DNA from: Lobulomyces angularis
Taxonomy: Eukaryota; Chytridiomycota; Chytridiomycetes; Lobulomycetales; Lobulomycetaceae
Assembly (NCBI GenBank): GCA_027604685.1
Contig: JADHYX010000202.1
Span: 1-38,637 of the forward strand
DNA: 38,637 nt
Direction: 5' to 3'
Shown here: piece after piece, positions 13,270 to 25,731 of the stretch
How positions within the stretch are numbered: the stretch's first letter is position 1
How the letters are laid out: each line of letters begins with the position of its first letter
The notes under the pieces: generated by a model
Database searches by the model: none
Seen by the model: only the letters and a program-made list of their open reading frames with translations
What the model was told of the DNA's origin: nothing
Made by a program: the position numbers and the translations under genes

Positions 13270-13806
13270 ATGCAAGTAGGAAAAAGACTACTTCAGCTTA
13301 TGTTACCAGTGCCTATTATTTTTTTTGTTTCTCAAAAAAAGTTTTCAATTACACGAATTGAAGGAAATTCTATGAATCCTACGCTGGAGGATAAAGATAT
13401 AGTTTTAATATCAAAAGATCTATCTGTCATTAACAGAAATGACGTTCTTATTTTTAAATCCCCACTTAAAGAAGGTGAAAAAATATGTAAACGGCTGATT
13501 GCGTTACCAGGAGATTTAGTTAAACCAAAGTATAAAGACAAGAAGGTTTTAATTCCGGAAGGGCATTGCTGGATTGAGGGAGATGGAACTGGTACTGATA
13601 GTAATAAATTTGGTGTTATTAGCATTGGTTTAGTTGATGCAGTTGTACTGTACAAAATTTATTCAGAAAATAAAAACAGAACATGGAATTTACCTGCATT
13701 TGACTTCAACAGATTAATGAATGGTAGGCTAGAAATAAAAGAATCTGTAGTTGATCTTTTTAGCAGTGAAATGATGGAAGCATTGGGTTATTGGAAAAAA
13801 CGATGA
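13270..13806 (+). CDS. IMP2: Mitochondrial inner membrane peptidase subunit 2
   Basis: Signal-peptidase-like serine protease that, with IMP1, removes sorting signals from intermembrane-space proteins at the mitochondrial inner membrane. Single uninterrupted exon, 178 residues, the usual IMP2 size. A hydrophobic N-terminal segment (about residues 8-20) anchors the protein. The catalytic Ser34 lies in EGNSMNPTL and the general-base Lys74 in CKRLIALPGD. GHCWIEGDGTGTDSNKFG followed by VISIGLVDA is the IMP2/IMMP2L version of the fourth conserved box (IMP1 differs here). A tail of about 45 residues after RTW is not recognised. It is one of only two intron-free genes I can assign in the window, if the unresolved small ones are set aside. 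Confidence 0.93.
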   Translation: MQVGKRLLQLMLPVPIIFFVSQKKFSITRIEGNSMNPTLEDKDIVLISKDLSVINRNDVLIFKSPLKEGEKICKRLIALPGDLVKPKYKDKKVLIPEGHCWIEGDGTGTDSNKFGVISIGLVDAVVLYKIYSENKNRTWNLPAFDFNRLMNGRLEIKESVVDLFSSEMMEALGYWKKR

Positions 13807-13944
13807 CGATGAATTTTTGGTCTCATAAATTCTGTTTCATGTTTTCAAGATTTAATCTGTAGCTGATAATTAGATAATGTTTAAAATTTAGAAATTGCTT
13901 GCAAAGATAAGTGCAGAAATGGATATAAAAAGAACTAATAAAAG
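13807..13944. other. Short convergent gap, IMP2 to MCM5
   Basis: A gap of 138 bp between the IMP2 stop and the MCM5 stop. It can only hold 3' ends; nothing else is seen. Confidence 0.4.
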
Positions 13945-16799
<2,855 letters not shown>

Positions 16800-16841
16800 A
16801 GTTATAAATATTTTTACTTAGGGTTTTACACCAGGATTTTC

Positions 16842-17034
16842 TTAAAAAAAAGTTAAATTTAATAGAGCATACCACTCTACTGGTGTAACGAGGCTAGAGA
16901 GTTGATATCCTGACATATATTCATTCAACAGTCTCCAACAACTCTCTATATAAAAATAATAAAAAGGCAATTTGTTAACTGTTGCTATCTGAAAAATAAT
17001 ACGTGAAACTTGGTAAAGGCATTAATGCAACCAT
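16842..17034 (-). CDS. Doubtful small two-exon gene, unidentified
   Basis: On the minus strand, ATG at 17034 opens MVALMPLPSFTYYFSDSN. A possible 35-nt GTTAAC...ATATAG intron then joins it to SCWRLLNEYMSGYQLSSL and VTPVEWYALLNLTFF before a stop at 16842-16844. The total is about 55 residues. The amino-acid mix looks coding (W, Y, L, P spread), and the gap between MCM5 and RSPH9 is otherwise empty. I know no family with this sequence. The second exon overlaps a 10-bp inverted repeat. It could equally be an untranslated leader, a relic exon or chance. Confidence 0.3.
16895..16948. repeat. 10-bp perfect inverted repeat with 34-bp spacer
   Basis: TAGAGAGTTG at 16895-16904 is matched by its exact reverse complement CAACTCTCTA at 16939-16948. 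The arms could pair as a hairpin in RNA. Placement is just upstream of the MCM5 start. It may simply reflect coding sequence of the doubtful small gene; function is unknown. Confidence 0.45.
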
Positions 17035-17201
17035 AATTCTATTAACTATACCATGGATTCATTATTATTTGTTTTAAACACTTTGCTTTTTTGTGTACTG
17101 ATTTAATGCCTTATTAAAGAGTTAATTCTTAAAAACTATTTAATAAAATATATCTACATAACGGGTAAAAAAAAAATTGAACCTTTTCAAAAATATCATT
17201 T

Positions 17202-18374
17202 TTACAACATATATCCCACATTATCATTTTTCTGCGCGTTTCCATAATACACGCTGCCCCATTGAGAGCAACCATTAACAGAAGTTGCAGGCCTATGATA
17301 AAACACATACCCCGGCCACAATAGACTTCTCAAAATCGCTATAGAGCCACCCTTTTCCACTTGAATTGACCACACTCCTACACATAATAATTCAACTTTA
17401 GAATTTATTGTTGAAAATACCTTTTGGTTCATCTCTGGAAATAGGTTCAAAAATATCAATACCTTCTTGAAATAACTCGCCTCTTTCCATTAGCAATTTC
17501 ATGTCTACACTGTATCCTGGTCTGAAATGTAAGTATGAAGACAACTCACCTAATTCATGACTTGCTAGTCCTTTTTTATAATATATATTTAAATTGCAAG
17601 TTATATTATTAAATGAAACCTTGATTCAAATTATTAATCATCATGTTGTGTAGTGAATCTCTATAGTATGCTCCTCTAGGAACAATATGTACATCATGGT
17701 CTATTAATTTTATTACAGTAGCAAGTCTCTTTTCCTCATTCAACGGCTTAATCTCTTCAGCAGATTGGTCGCCTTCTTTTGGTAGTACTTCTGCTTCTAC
17801 TACAAAAAATTTGAATATTTTCAAATTAGAAATATGTTCACCTGGATATTCAAAACCCGGTTCACCTAAAAATCTACCAGAAATTGTTTCTAACCTAGGA
17901 ACATCTTCTATTTTTACTTCTGGAAACTGTAACCAAGTGACTAAATCCAAACTATTAAAAAAAAAAAAAAAAGAAATCAGCTGTTATAGTTTTTTTAAAA
18001 AAAAAATTTTTTATAAATGATACTAATGTAATGATAAAATAGAAAAAAATATAAATAAAAAAAAAAAAAAATGTAATAAACTTAAAATTGAATAAATTGA
18101 TGTTAAAAAAAAGTTAATTTTATTCCAGAAATAATGAAACAAGAACGTACGAATAAAAGATTTTTTTTTTAAACCATTCTCCATCATTCCAAGCTTGAGA
18201 TATATAATAATCTTTATTGACACCCAGAATTTTTCCCCAAAATGTTATGTAATCAAATTTTTCTTCAGTTTTTTTAACTAATAAACTAGACTGCAAAGCA
18301 GCCTTTTCTTCATCATTAAAGGTGAATCCAGCTAAAGAGAAAGGTGCAAGGTCGTTAAACTGTAAATAAGACAT
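17202..18374 (-). CDS. RSPH9: RSPH9, radial spoke head protein 9
   Basis: Component of the radial spoke head in motile cilia, which transmits central-pair signals to dynein arms. Exon 1 reads MSYLQFNDLAPFSLAGFTFN, then DYITFWGKILGVNKDYYISQ, the RSPH9 hallmark (FWG+I.G...DYYI.QG in animals). After a long intron (17952-18150) come SLDLVTWLQFPEVK, ISGRFLGEPGFEY, RLATVIKLIDHDVHIVPRGA and YELGELSSYLHFRPGYSVDM. The last exon shows VWSIQVEKGGSIAILRSLLW followed by PGYVFYHRP and VYYGNAQKNDNVGYML, then stop. Order and length (about 290 residues) match the whole family. Together with CFAP61 it marks a flagellated life stage. The exon 1 donor follows TTTTATTC, and the acceptor precedes TTTGGATTTAG, in phase. 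Confidence 0.95.
17952..18150 (-). other. Long homopolymer-rich intron of RSPH9
   Basis: This 199-nt GT-AG intron is three to five times longer than its neighbours. It is filled with long A/T runs, including a stretch of more than ten T on the minus strand near 18060 and others near 17955 and 18000. Both flanking exons are secure by homology, so the intron is real. The extra length looks like homopolymer expansion rather than inserted gene sequence. Confidence 0.7.
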
Positions 18375-18688
18375 TTGGAAAATTTAAAGTATCTTTTTTT
18401 TTTAAACTCCGATTTTAATTTTGGCAAGGTGATCCATTGATATCTTTTCTACAACTCTTTTAAAATAAAATAAAGTCTAATAACTTTGTTTCAAATAATA
18501 TAATGCAGAAGGTTTTTAAAGTGGAAAATACTTTTTGTAACGGATCTAGGCTTACAGAAGACCTTAATTATCATTGAGTAGTGGTATGTAAAGTTTAAAC
18601 AAGCTTTTCTTCATTTTATAGTTTAACTTCATTTCTTTTTATTTTTTTAAATATTCGTTTAAAAAATGCACGAATTTTAATAGATGAT
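18375..18688. other. Intergenic region upstream of RSPH9
   Basis: About 310 bases between the RSPH9 start and the last coding-like exon of the next minus-strand gene. A 24-codon plus-strand frame (18503, MQKVFKVENTF...) is present but has no supported continuation. Nothing else is seen. Confidence 0.4.
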
Positions 18689-20660
18689 CTACTTTTGTGA
18701 ATGTGAAAAGGTAAAAGACCATTGCACTATCAACTCATCGATACTGCCAAGAAAACATAATTATCGACACTCAACTCCAACTCTATTTCGCATCTTTGGG
18801 ATGAACGAGGTTTACAAAATTTCTAATTTAATTACATCAGGGTTTTTATTGGTCTTGGGGTTTTTTAAGACAAAATTAAACCCAAGACCCACAATGATTT
18901 TTTTTTGCTCCAATCATGAAATCAAAAACAGCAGTATAAATTAACTTTTTGAAAATTTATTACCGTTTTCAATTATTCTTTTATTCCCAGATATTAAGAT
19001 TTTTTTCTTTCTTTTTGAATAAATTGCAAAGATTTCATTGTGAAAAATATAAATAATTATTTTTATATCCAGTATAATTTTTATCTAATTTCAAAAAAAT
19101 TTTCTATTTTTATAAAAAAAAAATATAATTTGAAAAGAGGTGTTAGTAAAAAAAATTTTAAAATAAATTCAAATTTATCTTGATTTCTACAGATATAACT
19201 CCGTTGATTCCCACCACTTCCACTTTGCTTCCCAAATTCAGTTGAAACTTCCAACTAGAACTGTTCTGAACAATTTTGATAAAATATCTTATCCTCTTTT
19301 TTTATTCCTTTAATGACTCTGTAATGAAAAAAACCTTTTATTGTAAATCTGGACCAAATATTGCAACATCATCATTCACTACTAATTAGTTTGGGATAAT
19401 GAATCACATTTATTTAAAAAAAAAAAGCAAGAGCTTCACGCCTGCAAAGTCGCTTGCAATAAATATTTTACTTCTCAAAATACCTAAGAGTGCAACTTTA
19501 ACAAAGGGCATGAGAGTAAAGCATTGCGAAAAATGATTAATGTAATTTCATCAGGATACAGCAAGCGGGAGAGTGTATATTTGAATTGTCACGGTAGGCC
19601 GTATAAATTTGCAAGATAAGAATTAAACAAAAAGTTTATTTGGAAACTAAGAACTGTTCCTCTCCTTTCAATATAAATTTTTAAGCCACCTCGTTGCAAA
19701 CCAAACATTTTTTCTTTTTTGTTGTACAAATCTGCGCATGTTTAATATCCTCATTAACTAACAGTGTTTCATTGTATTACCAGAAATTCTTTAACAGATG
19801 TCATTCATCATGGAATTTACCATTTAAAAACGCTGAATATGTATTGGCACTCTCCACATCATCGAACCTTTGTCCTTACGTTAAGATTTCCAAGGTCGAT
19901 TTGCTGATATGTAAAACGTCACAGCAACAATTCCGTGACCGTCAAAAAGTTTTTTAAAACCTCATCGAGGTCCTCTGAGGAAAACTACTGAAAAAAACAA
20001 TTTAACAACAGCTTGTTACATTTAACAGGTCCATATTCACCGAACCACAAACCCAAATCAGTATGAATCATCCCTGCGAACGACAACCAAACTTTGTAAC
20101 CTCTCCAGCTCCTCAAGAAGCCTAATTGTGAATCTTGAACACATGCAAACAAAAACCTGCTTTGTCTCTGATATAATATCTACTTGCTGGGTGATACCAA
20201 AAACTTGTTCCAGATGGATTTTGATATGTATACTAAAGTGTCGTGAACCCAAAGAGAGCGGTACAGCATTAAATGACTGTAGTCCATACCTGTCAAAAAG
20301 CCGATTGAGTGTACTGTAGAAATGGAGATAAATATCGAGGCGAGCAGTGAAATCCAATGGAATCCCAATCGCCAGGAACTCCATTCTGAAAAAAAGTTTT
20401 TGAATCTCTATAATCAAATTCAGATTAGTATCAAGGAGACAAAGGTTCATCATCCGCAACCCTAATGAAGAGTACAGATCTAATGTTCTTGCTCGACAAC
20501 GAATAATGTGAAGTATAAAATGGTTTCAAAATTTCAAATGATTTTTTTCTTCTTGAGTTAAGTTTCAAGGAATTGATGCTGGCATTTCTTTTGATAATCA
20601 ATTTAGTAATCAACTTTCTAATTTCTTTACAAAGTTTCCGTTGAACATTTACTTAAAAAA
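18689..20660 (-). CDS. Unresolved minus-strand gene or pseudogene, unidentified
   Basis: Coding-like minus-strand segments occur through this stretch but I cannot join them into one frame. The clearest is the 3' end: KKIIVGLGFNFVLKNPKT and NKNPDVIKLEIF join over a 72-nt intron (18744-18815) to IDELIVQWSFTFSHSQK and a TAG at 18689-18691. Others are SSWKFQLNLGSKVEVVGING near 19240, VNDDVAIFGPD near 19370, PDEITLIIFRNALLSCPLLK near 19540, SEDLDEVLKNFLTVTELLL near 19940, and LLEELERLQSLVVVRRDD near 20080. At the upstream end lie RKLCKEIRKLITKLIIK and SRRKKSFEILKPFY near 20520-20630. All three minus frames are open for long distances at 20060-20450, where the sequence is less AT-rich. No domain is recognised. 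It may be an intron-dense real gene (divergent from NEDD8) or a decaying one with frameshifts. Confidence 0.4.
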
Positions 20661-20747
20661 AAATAATTGAGTATGGTTTTTTTTTTTTTATACAAATGAG
20701 TTACACAAGGATCAGACTTACTTTTGACTGAATAAAGTTTGAGAAAT

Positions 20748-21381
20748 ATGTTAATTAAAGTCAAGGTAACTTTTAGTTTTTTGACTTTTGAATACTAAGG
20801 CAAAAAAAAAATTGATTAGTTGAATTTTTTATTTTATTAATTATTTTTTTTTTATTCTTTAAATTTTTTGGTTTTCAACTTTACATTCAATTATTTTTAT
20901 CTATTTTTTTATTAAATTTTTTGTTAAATTAAAAGACTTTAACAGGAAAGGAGGTAATCAAAATTCTACTGACTTGTTAATTACTTTTTTTTTTCTTTGT
21001 TAATTTAAACTGGATAGATTGAAATTGATATTGAACCTTCAGACCCTGTAATAATTAAAATACTAACTTTTTTCGATGATAAATTTTTTTTTTTTTTGTT
21101 TTTTCTAGATTTCTCGAATTAAAGAAAGAGTCGAAGAGAAAGAGGGAATTCCTCCAGTTCAACAACGGTAAATAATTAATTAATTTAATCTACGATAAAA
21201 TAATATTTTTTATGTACCTTTAGATTAATTTTTGGTGGGAAACAGATGTAATTATTATAATATTTTTTATTGTTAATTTTTTAAATTTATTAGGACTGAC
21301 GAAAAAACAGCAGCTGAATTACAAATTGAGGGTGGTTCAGTACTTCATTTAGTGTTGGCTTTAAGAGGTGGTTTTTTTTAA
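20748..21381 (+). CDS. RUB1: NEDD8/RUB1 ubiquitin-like modifier precursor
   Basis: Ubiquitin-like protein conjugated mainly to cullins. Six small exons join in phase: 20748-20765 (18 nt), 20936-20953 (18 nt), 21018-21047 (30 nt), 21109-21167, 21224-21247 (24 nt), 21294-21381. Product 78 residues: [78 protein letters not shown]. The C-terminus ALRGG, with Ala at position 72 where ubiquitin has Arg, plus [11 protein letters not shown] identify NEDD8 rather than ubiquitin. Gly76 is followed by two Phe, a tail that a NEDD8 protease must remove before activation. The start is the only Met that gives the family N-terminus. The unidentified minus-strand gene ends its upstream side about 90 bp away. 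Confidence 0.95.
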
Positions 21382-21733
21382 ATTTTAATTTAAAAATAGT
21401 TTAAAGTAATTGATATAATTTAATGAAAAAATTGGATTTTTTTTTTACGTATTCACTGTAGCATAAGTTTATGCTTTTATTATGTGGGTTGGATATTGCA
21501 AATAAAACATAAAATTTTTTGAGGGTTAAATTATCCGGCAATGTTTAAAATATAGAAAAAAGTTGAAGAAGAAAAACTAATTACACTTCCCTTTAGTTTT
21601 TAACTTAGATTTCTCTGCAATAAAATTGTGGTGTTGTGAACTTTGAAACTGCATAAAATGTGGTGTTTTAAAGTTGAAACTATTTTTAATTTCTCCAAAA
21701 AAATTTTTTCTTTTTTTTTTCAACTTTCGTTAT

Positions 21734-22522
21734 ATGTTTGCAAGAAGAAAGGACGCTTCATACTTAAGAGGAGATGAATTTACATTAACCTGGACGACAA
21801 TTCGCCAGATTTTGCAAACTAACCTAAGTACGATGGATCAAAAGGATAAAAAAAATCAAATCTCTCAACTTACTTTTAACTTAAAACCAACAGATTTAGA
21901 TAAATTAACAAAAAAAATTGTTGAGTTTGTGACTTCTCATTGGGAATTTGAATATAACAAAAGATGTGATGTGGATATAATGAACTTTGTTCTGAAATGC
22001 TGGGAGGAAATTTTAACTATATCTTTTTTGTTTTCTTATTTGGTAACAAATCTGGTTTTTCTATTGTTTCTTTTTTTATTTTTGTGAATTTTTTAATTTT
22101 TTTTTTGAGCTAACTTTATTATAAAAAAAAAAAAAAATTAGGATTCGAAATTTATTGGAAATGTTCACCAGACAAGTATGAAAATTCTACTCAAAGCAGT
22201 ACTTTTAAATAACTTCTTGAAAAAAAATGAAAAAAAAATTTTTTTTTATTTAAAAAACTTTCAAATGAATAATAATGTTAATAATTTTTTGCAATTGAAA
22301 ATAAATAATTTTGCGCTGAACGACAGTCCTAAAAATTGTAGCAATACCAAGTTTTTGAACATTTTGTTGGAGTTTGAAGGTATTGTTTGAATTGTGTCTG
22401 CTTTTACTTTTTTTTATTTAGAATATTTTAAATACTGTATTGATAATAAAATAAGTAGCAAGAGAAAGAGTAATGATTTTGAAGATAGGTTATCGCCTTC
22501 CAAAAAAGTCGTTATTTTTTAA
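21734..22522 (+). CDS. Unidentified protein with basic C-terminal tail
   Basis: Three exons (21734-22042, 22142-22379, 22422-22522) join in phase to give 215 residues. The first exon reads MFARRKDASYLRGDEFTLTW, TIRQILQTNLSTMDQKDKKN and, further on, TSHWEFEYNKRCDVDIMNFV and LKCWEEIL. The second has KFIGNVHQTSMKILLKAVLL then KIFFYLKNFQMNNNVNNFLQ. The third ends SSKRKSNDFEDRLSPSKKVV, a plausible bipartite nuclear localisation signal. No catalytic motif, signal peptide or membrane span is visible; the middle looks helical. The Met at 21734 follows a T-rich tract that could also be an intron acceptor, so an upstream exon is possible. The end of the first exon (TISFLFSYL) is hydrophobic and its donor is less certain. 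Function unknown. Confidence 0.6.
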
Positions 22523-23352
22523 AATAGCGGTAATTATATATTGTATTTTTTTTTTCCCTTTTTTTAATTTTCCACCAACTTTTACTTTGTTTTAAAAAAT
22601 TTTAACTGTAGCTATTAATGAATTTAAAGATTTCGCAACGGATTTAATGTTTTATTTCAAATTGTTTACATTTTCTTTATTGTAATTTTCGTTTCAAATG
22701 CTGTTCAAATTTTAGATAAGACAATTGCACATCTAAAAATTATTTAAAATAAATTTTTATTGAACGTTAAGAAGAGAAATTGTTATAAAAAAATTTTTTT
22801 TATTTTAATTCTTAGATGGCAAGCTTATCCTCCAAAAAACGTTGTGTTTTTGAAATTTTAATTTTAATGAAACTTAAAATTTTTTTTTCTAAAACCAAAA
22901 ATTTTCATCATTCAAAATAATTCTTTTTTCTTTTTAATATAATATTTTCTATTTAACAAAAAGAAATTCTAATTAGTACTGGATTATTAACAAAAAAAAA
23001 AAGGTATCTTCTTGTTTTATTTTTTCCAAAAAAAAAAAAAACACAATTTGCTAATTGTTATTATTTTTATTTTTAAAAAAAGAACCTTAAAAAACGAAAA
23101 AAAATTAAAATTAAAATTTAAAAGAAAAATTTTTTTTTAAATCATTTTTAGAAAGGAAATTTTCTTCCTTTATTATTTATTTTTTTAATTTTATTTTCTA
23201 AGTAATTCTTTTTTTTTTTAGGTTTTTTTTTTTATTTTATTTTCATTTTTATTTTTTTTTTACCTCATCAATTAAGTTTAAAATAAAAAAAAATAAAAAA
23301 TAAAACCAATTTTTTAAAAAAAAAAAGAAAAAAATTTAACCTTCAACAAAAT
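22523..23352. other. Very AT-rich intergenic region
   Basis: About 830 bases, made largely of A and T runs of 8-12 nt (for example around 22990, 23030, 23210-23260 and 23290-23330). No open frame with coding character, no repeat unit longer than homopolymers and no RNA gene is seen. It contains the promoter of the PA-TM-RING gene and the 3' end of the preceding gene. Confidence 0.5.
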
Positions 23353-24720
23353 ATGTATAAAAAATTAAAACAAGTATTGAAAAGACGATCCTCATTTTTA
23401 ATAACCCTAATCCTCTTTATATACCTAGTCAATGTTAATCAAGTACTCTGTACCTTAATAATTGAAAACGCTCAGTTGATAGATCGACAAGCTGCATTTG
23501 GACCTATTTTAAAAGCTCCGTTAAATGGAACTCTGATGTTTATGTACAAAGGTTGTAAAGTTAATTTTACTAAAGAAAGACCTTCAGATTTTATTGCTTT
23601 AGTGGAAAGAGGTAAAATTTTTTTTGTTATTATAAATTTCAACTTTCTTTTGTTTTAAAAAAAACTTTATTTTCATTGCATTTTATTTTTTTTTAATTTT
23701 TTTTTAGGAGATTGTAGCTTTGTGGATAAAGTAAGAGCAATGCAAAATACAGGTAAAAAGCAAAGAATAAAAATATTCATTGTTAAAGAAAATAAAAAAA
23801 AAAATAAATTTGAAGGTGCTATCGCTGTCATAGTAGGTGATAATACCAACAGTGTTGCATTAATAACTATGTATGCATCCGATGAAAGTACAAGTGATAT
23901 ATTTATACCTAGTGTTTTTATTGCAAAGTGGGAATTGATATCTCTTCGTGAATGGATTTATGAAAATATTACATATATTTCTTTAGGTAATTATGAATTC
24001 AGCTTAATAATAATTATTTCTTTTTTTAATTTAAAATAATAACGAAAAAAAAAAAATTCTATAGTGCCAAATGAATTGGATTTACCTTTATTTCAAGTTA
24101 TCCTAATTACCATCATTACTCCTGTAATTGTTTTATCTATATTTTATCTCCTTTGGTTTTACAGGTAAAAATATAATATATAAAAGAAAGAAAAAATTAC
24201 GTAGAAATCACATCTAATCATTCCCTTAATATATTAAATTGACATTATTTATTTTTATTTTTTTATAGAGACTATATATCAAAAAGAAAAGAAATGGCGT
24301 CTGTTGAAGAAGTTTCCAATTTGCCATGTAAAGTTTTCGATGGTAGAGTGCAAAGCGAAAATTTTCAAGCACAAGGTATTTGTCCTAAATTTTTTTTCTT
24401 AATAATGAATGTCTAGGTTGTGCCATTTGCTTGGATGACTTTGCAGTTGGTGACCATTTAAGAATTTTACTTTGTAATCATGAATTTCATATTCATTGTG
24501 TTGATAGGTAAAAATTGTAATTTAGTTTTATTGAAAACATTTAATTATTTTTAGATGGTTAACAAAAAGAAAAAGAACCTGTCCCATTTGTAAAAAGAGT
24601 ACAATTAAAGATGCAGTAAATAGTACTAGTATAGAAGAAGCAAATACCCGCAATATATCGTTTTTGAGCGAGATAACTCCCTTGTTAAATAATGATAATA
24701 TCAACTCTACTACCAATTAA
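23353..24720 (+). CDS. PA-TM-RING E3 ubiquitin ligase (RNF13/goliath type)
   Basis: Membrane-bound ubiquitin ligase of endosomes or lysosome/vacuole. Six exons (23353-23611, 23708-23986, 24065-24164, 24269-24375, 24417-24507, 24555-24720) give 333 residues in phase. An N-terminal hydrophobic segment (residues about 15-34, SSFLITLILFIYLVNVNQVL) acts as signal peptide. The lumenal protease-associated domain follows (about 40-180), with FIALVERGDCSFVDKV and IPSVFIAKWE, both typical of PA domains. A transmembrane span (about 186-212, VILITIITPVIVLSIFYLLW) leads to the cytosolic RING-H2 finger at about 249-290. It reads CAICLDDFAVGDHLRILLCN, HEFHIHCVDRWLTKRKRTCP, IC: all eight zinc ligands are present. 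A short Ser/Asn-rich tail ends the protein. Signal-PA-TM-RING order is diagnostic. A substrate cannot be inferred. Confidence 0.95.
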
Positions 24721-24957
24721 GACATTTTATATATATACAAATTTTTTTTCTAAATTTTTTTAATGATTAATATTTTTGTTAATTTTTCATTTTTTTATTT
24801 TATATTAATACAGTTCAGAAAAACATGAATTTTAAAAAATTTATACCAAAAATATTACAAAACTTTTTTTTTTTAGTATATAGTATGTATTCTTCATGAT
24901 ATTTACAATTCATAAAATGATCTTTTTTAACTTTTTTTTTTTTTTTTATTTTATTGT
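24721..24957. other. Short AT-rich convergent gap
   Basis: About 240 bases of A/T-rich 3' flanking sequence between two convergent genes; nothing else is seen. Confidence 0.4.
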
Positions 24958-25731
24958 TTATTTGTTTTTTTTTTTCTTTTTTTTTTTTATATTAATTTCA
25001 GCATCAGCATTATCAAATTTGACAGCTTTAATATTCTTCTCTCGGGATAGATATTGTGATAGGGGATCAGCATTAGTTTTTCCATTCTTATTCACCTTTA
25101 CTCTCTTTAGGGAGGATCCCTTTTTTTCTTCTTGTTCACTACTACTACTGTCATCTATTTTTTTTTAAAAAAAAAGAGGTTAAATTTTGCTTTAACATTT
25201 TTTTCTTTACCAACAACTTTTTTATTATCAAAAACTTCTTTTTTTTCAATAAAATTGTTCTGAAATTTATGATTTCTTCCTAATTTAATAATTAATTTGG
25301 TTTAAAAAAAAAAAGATAAAAAAAAATTATAATTATAATATTAATAAAAAATCATTAAAAATTTTAAAAATTTTTTTTTTTATCTTAATCTTTTATTTTT
25401 TTTTATTTTCCAAACCTAAAATTTTTGCTGCAAGTTTCTTGTCTTGTACTGACTGTGAGGATTCTTCCTTTCCTTTTCCTGAATACAACGCGCTATAAAG
25501 AAAAATGAAATGTGATATTTAATAGTAAAATAAAAAAATCTTTATAAGAAATAGCCTTATATATTTTTCCTTATTTCTTTTTTTTTAAACTTTTTTTTTT
25601 TACATAGGTTTCTTTACAACTTCATCATCCCCAAACTTCGCATCTTTTGGAATCCAGTTTGATATCATTTTTTTTACTAATGATACTGAAACTGTCACTT
25701 TTGACTGGATCGTTTCATTATCTTGCTTCAT
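24958..25731 (-). CDS. Lys-rich unidentified protein, probably nuclear
   Basis: Minus-strand exons start at Met 25731: MKQDNETIQSKVTVSVSLVK followed by KMISNWIPKDAKFGDDEVVK. Then come ALYSGKGKEESSQSVQDKKL and AAKILG (about 25500-25420), GRNHKFQNNFIEKKEVFDNK (about 25300-25230), and a last exon DDSSSSEQEEKKGSSLKRVK with DPLSQYLSREKNIKAVKFDN, ending in a Lys run and TAA at 24958-24960. Introns are GT-AG, one about 130 nt and T-rich. An acidic Ser patch followed by basic clusters suggests a nuclear or nucleolar protein. The SWLP-like motif (SNWIPKD) near the N-terminus and the KLAAKILG helix weakly recall small conserved fungal proteins of unknown function (possibly DUF3245), but I could not confirm this. 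About 150 residues. Exon joins at 25170-25240 are tentative. Confidence 0.6.

Noticed and set aside
13332..13655. 107-codon minus-strand open frame inside IMP2
   Set aside because: It is antisense to the intact IMP2 coding exon, with no family match; a shadow frame.
18851..18890. GGTCTTGGG ... CCCAAGACC inverted repeat resembling a terminator hairpin
   Set aside because: It lies inside a well-supported minus-strand coding exon (VGLGFNFVLKNPKT). This is a eukaryotic nuclear gene where rho-independent-type hairpins have no known role; the pairing is most likely a by-product of coding sequence.
19694..19957. 87-codon plus-strand frame (NLPFKNAEYVLALSTSSNLC)
   Set aside because: Starts with TTG, has no partner exon or family, and is antisense to stretches with better coding character on the minus strand.
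22523..23352. Long A/T tracts considered as a possible origin, centromere or mobile-element remnant
   Set aside because: No repeat unit, terminal repeats, target-site duplication or coding remnant is visible; similar tracts occur in every gap and intron of the window.
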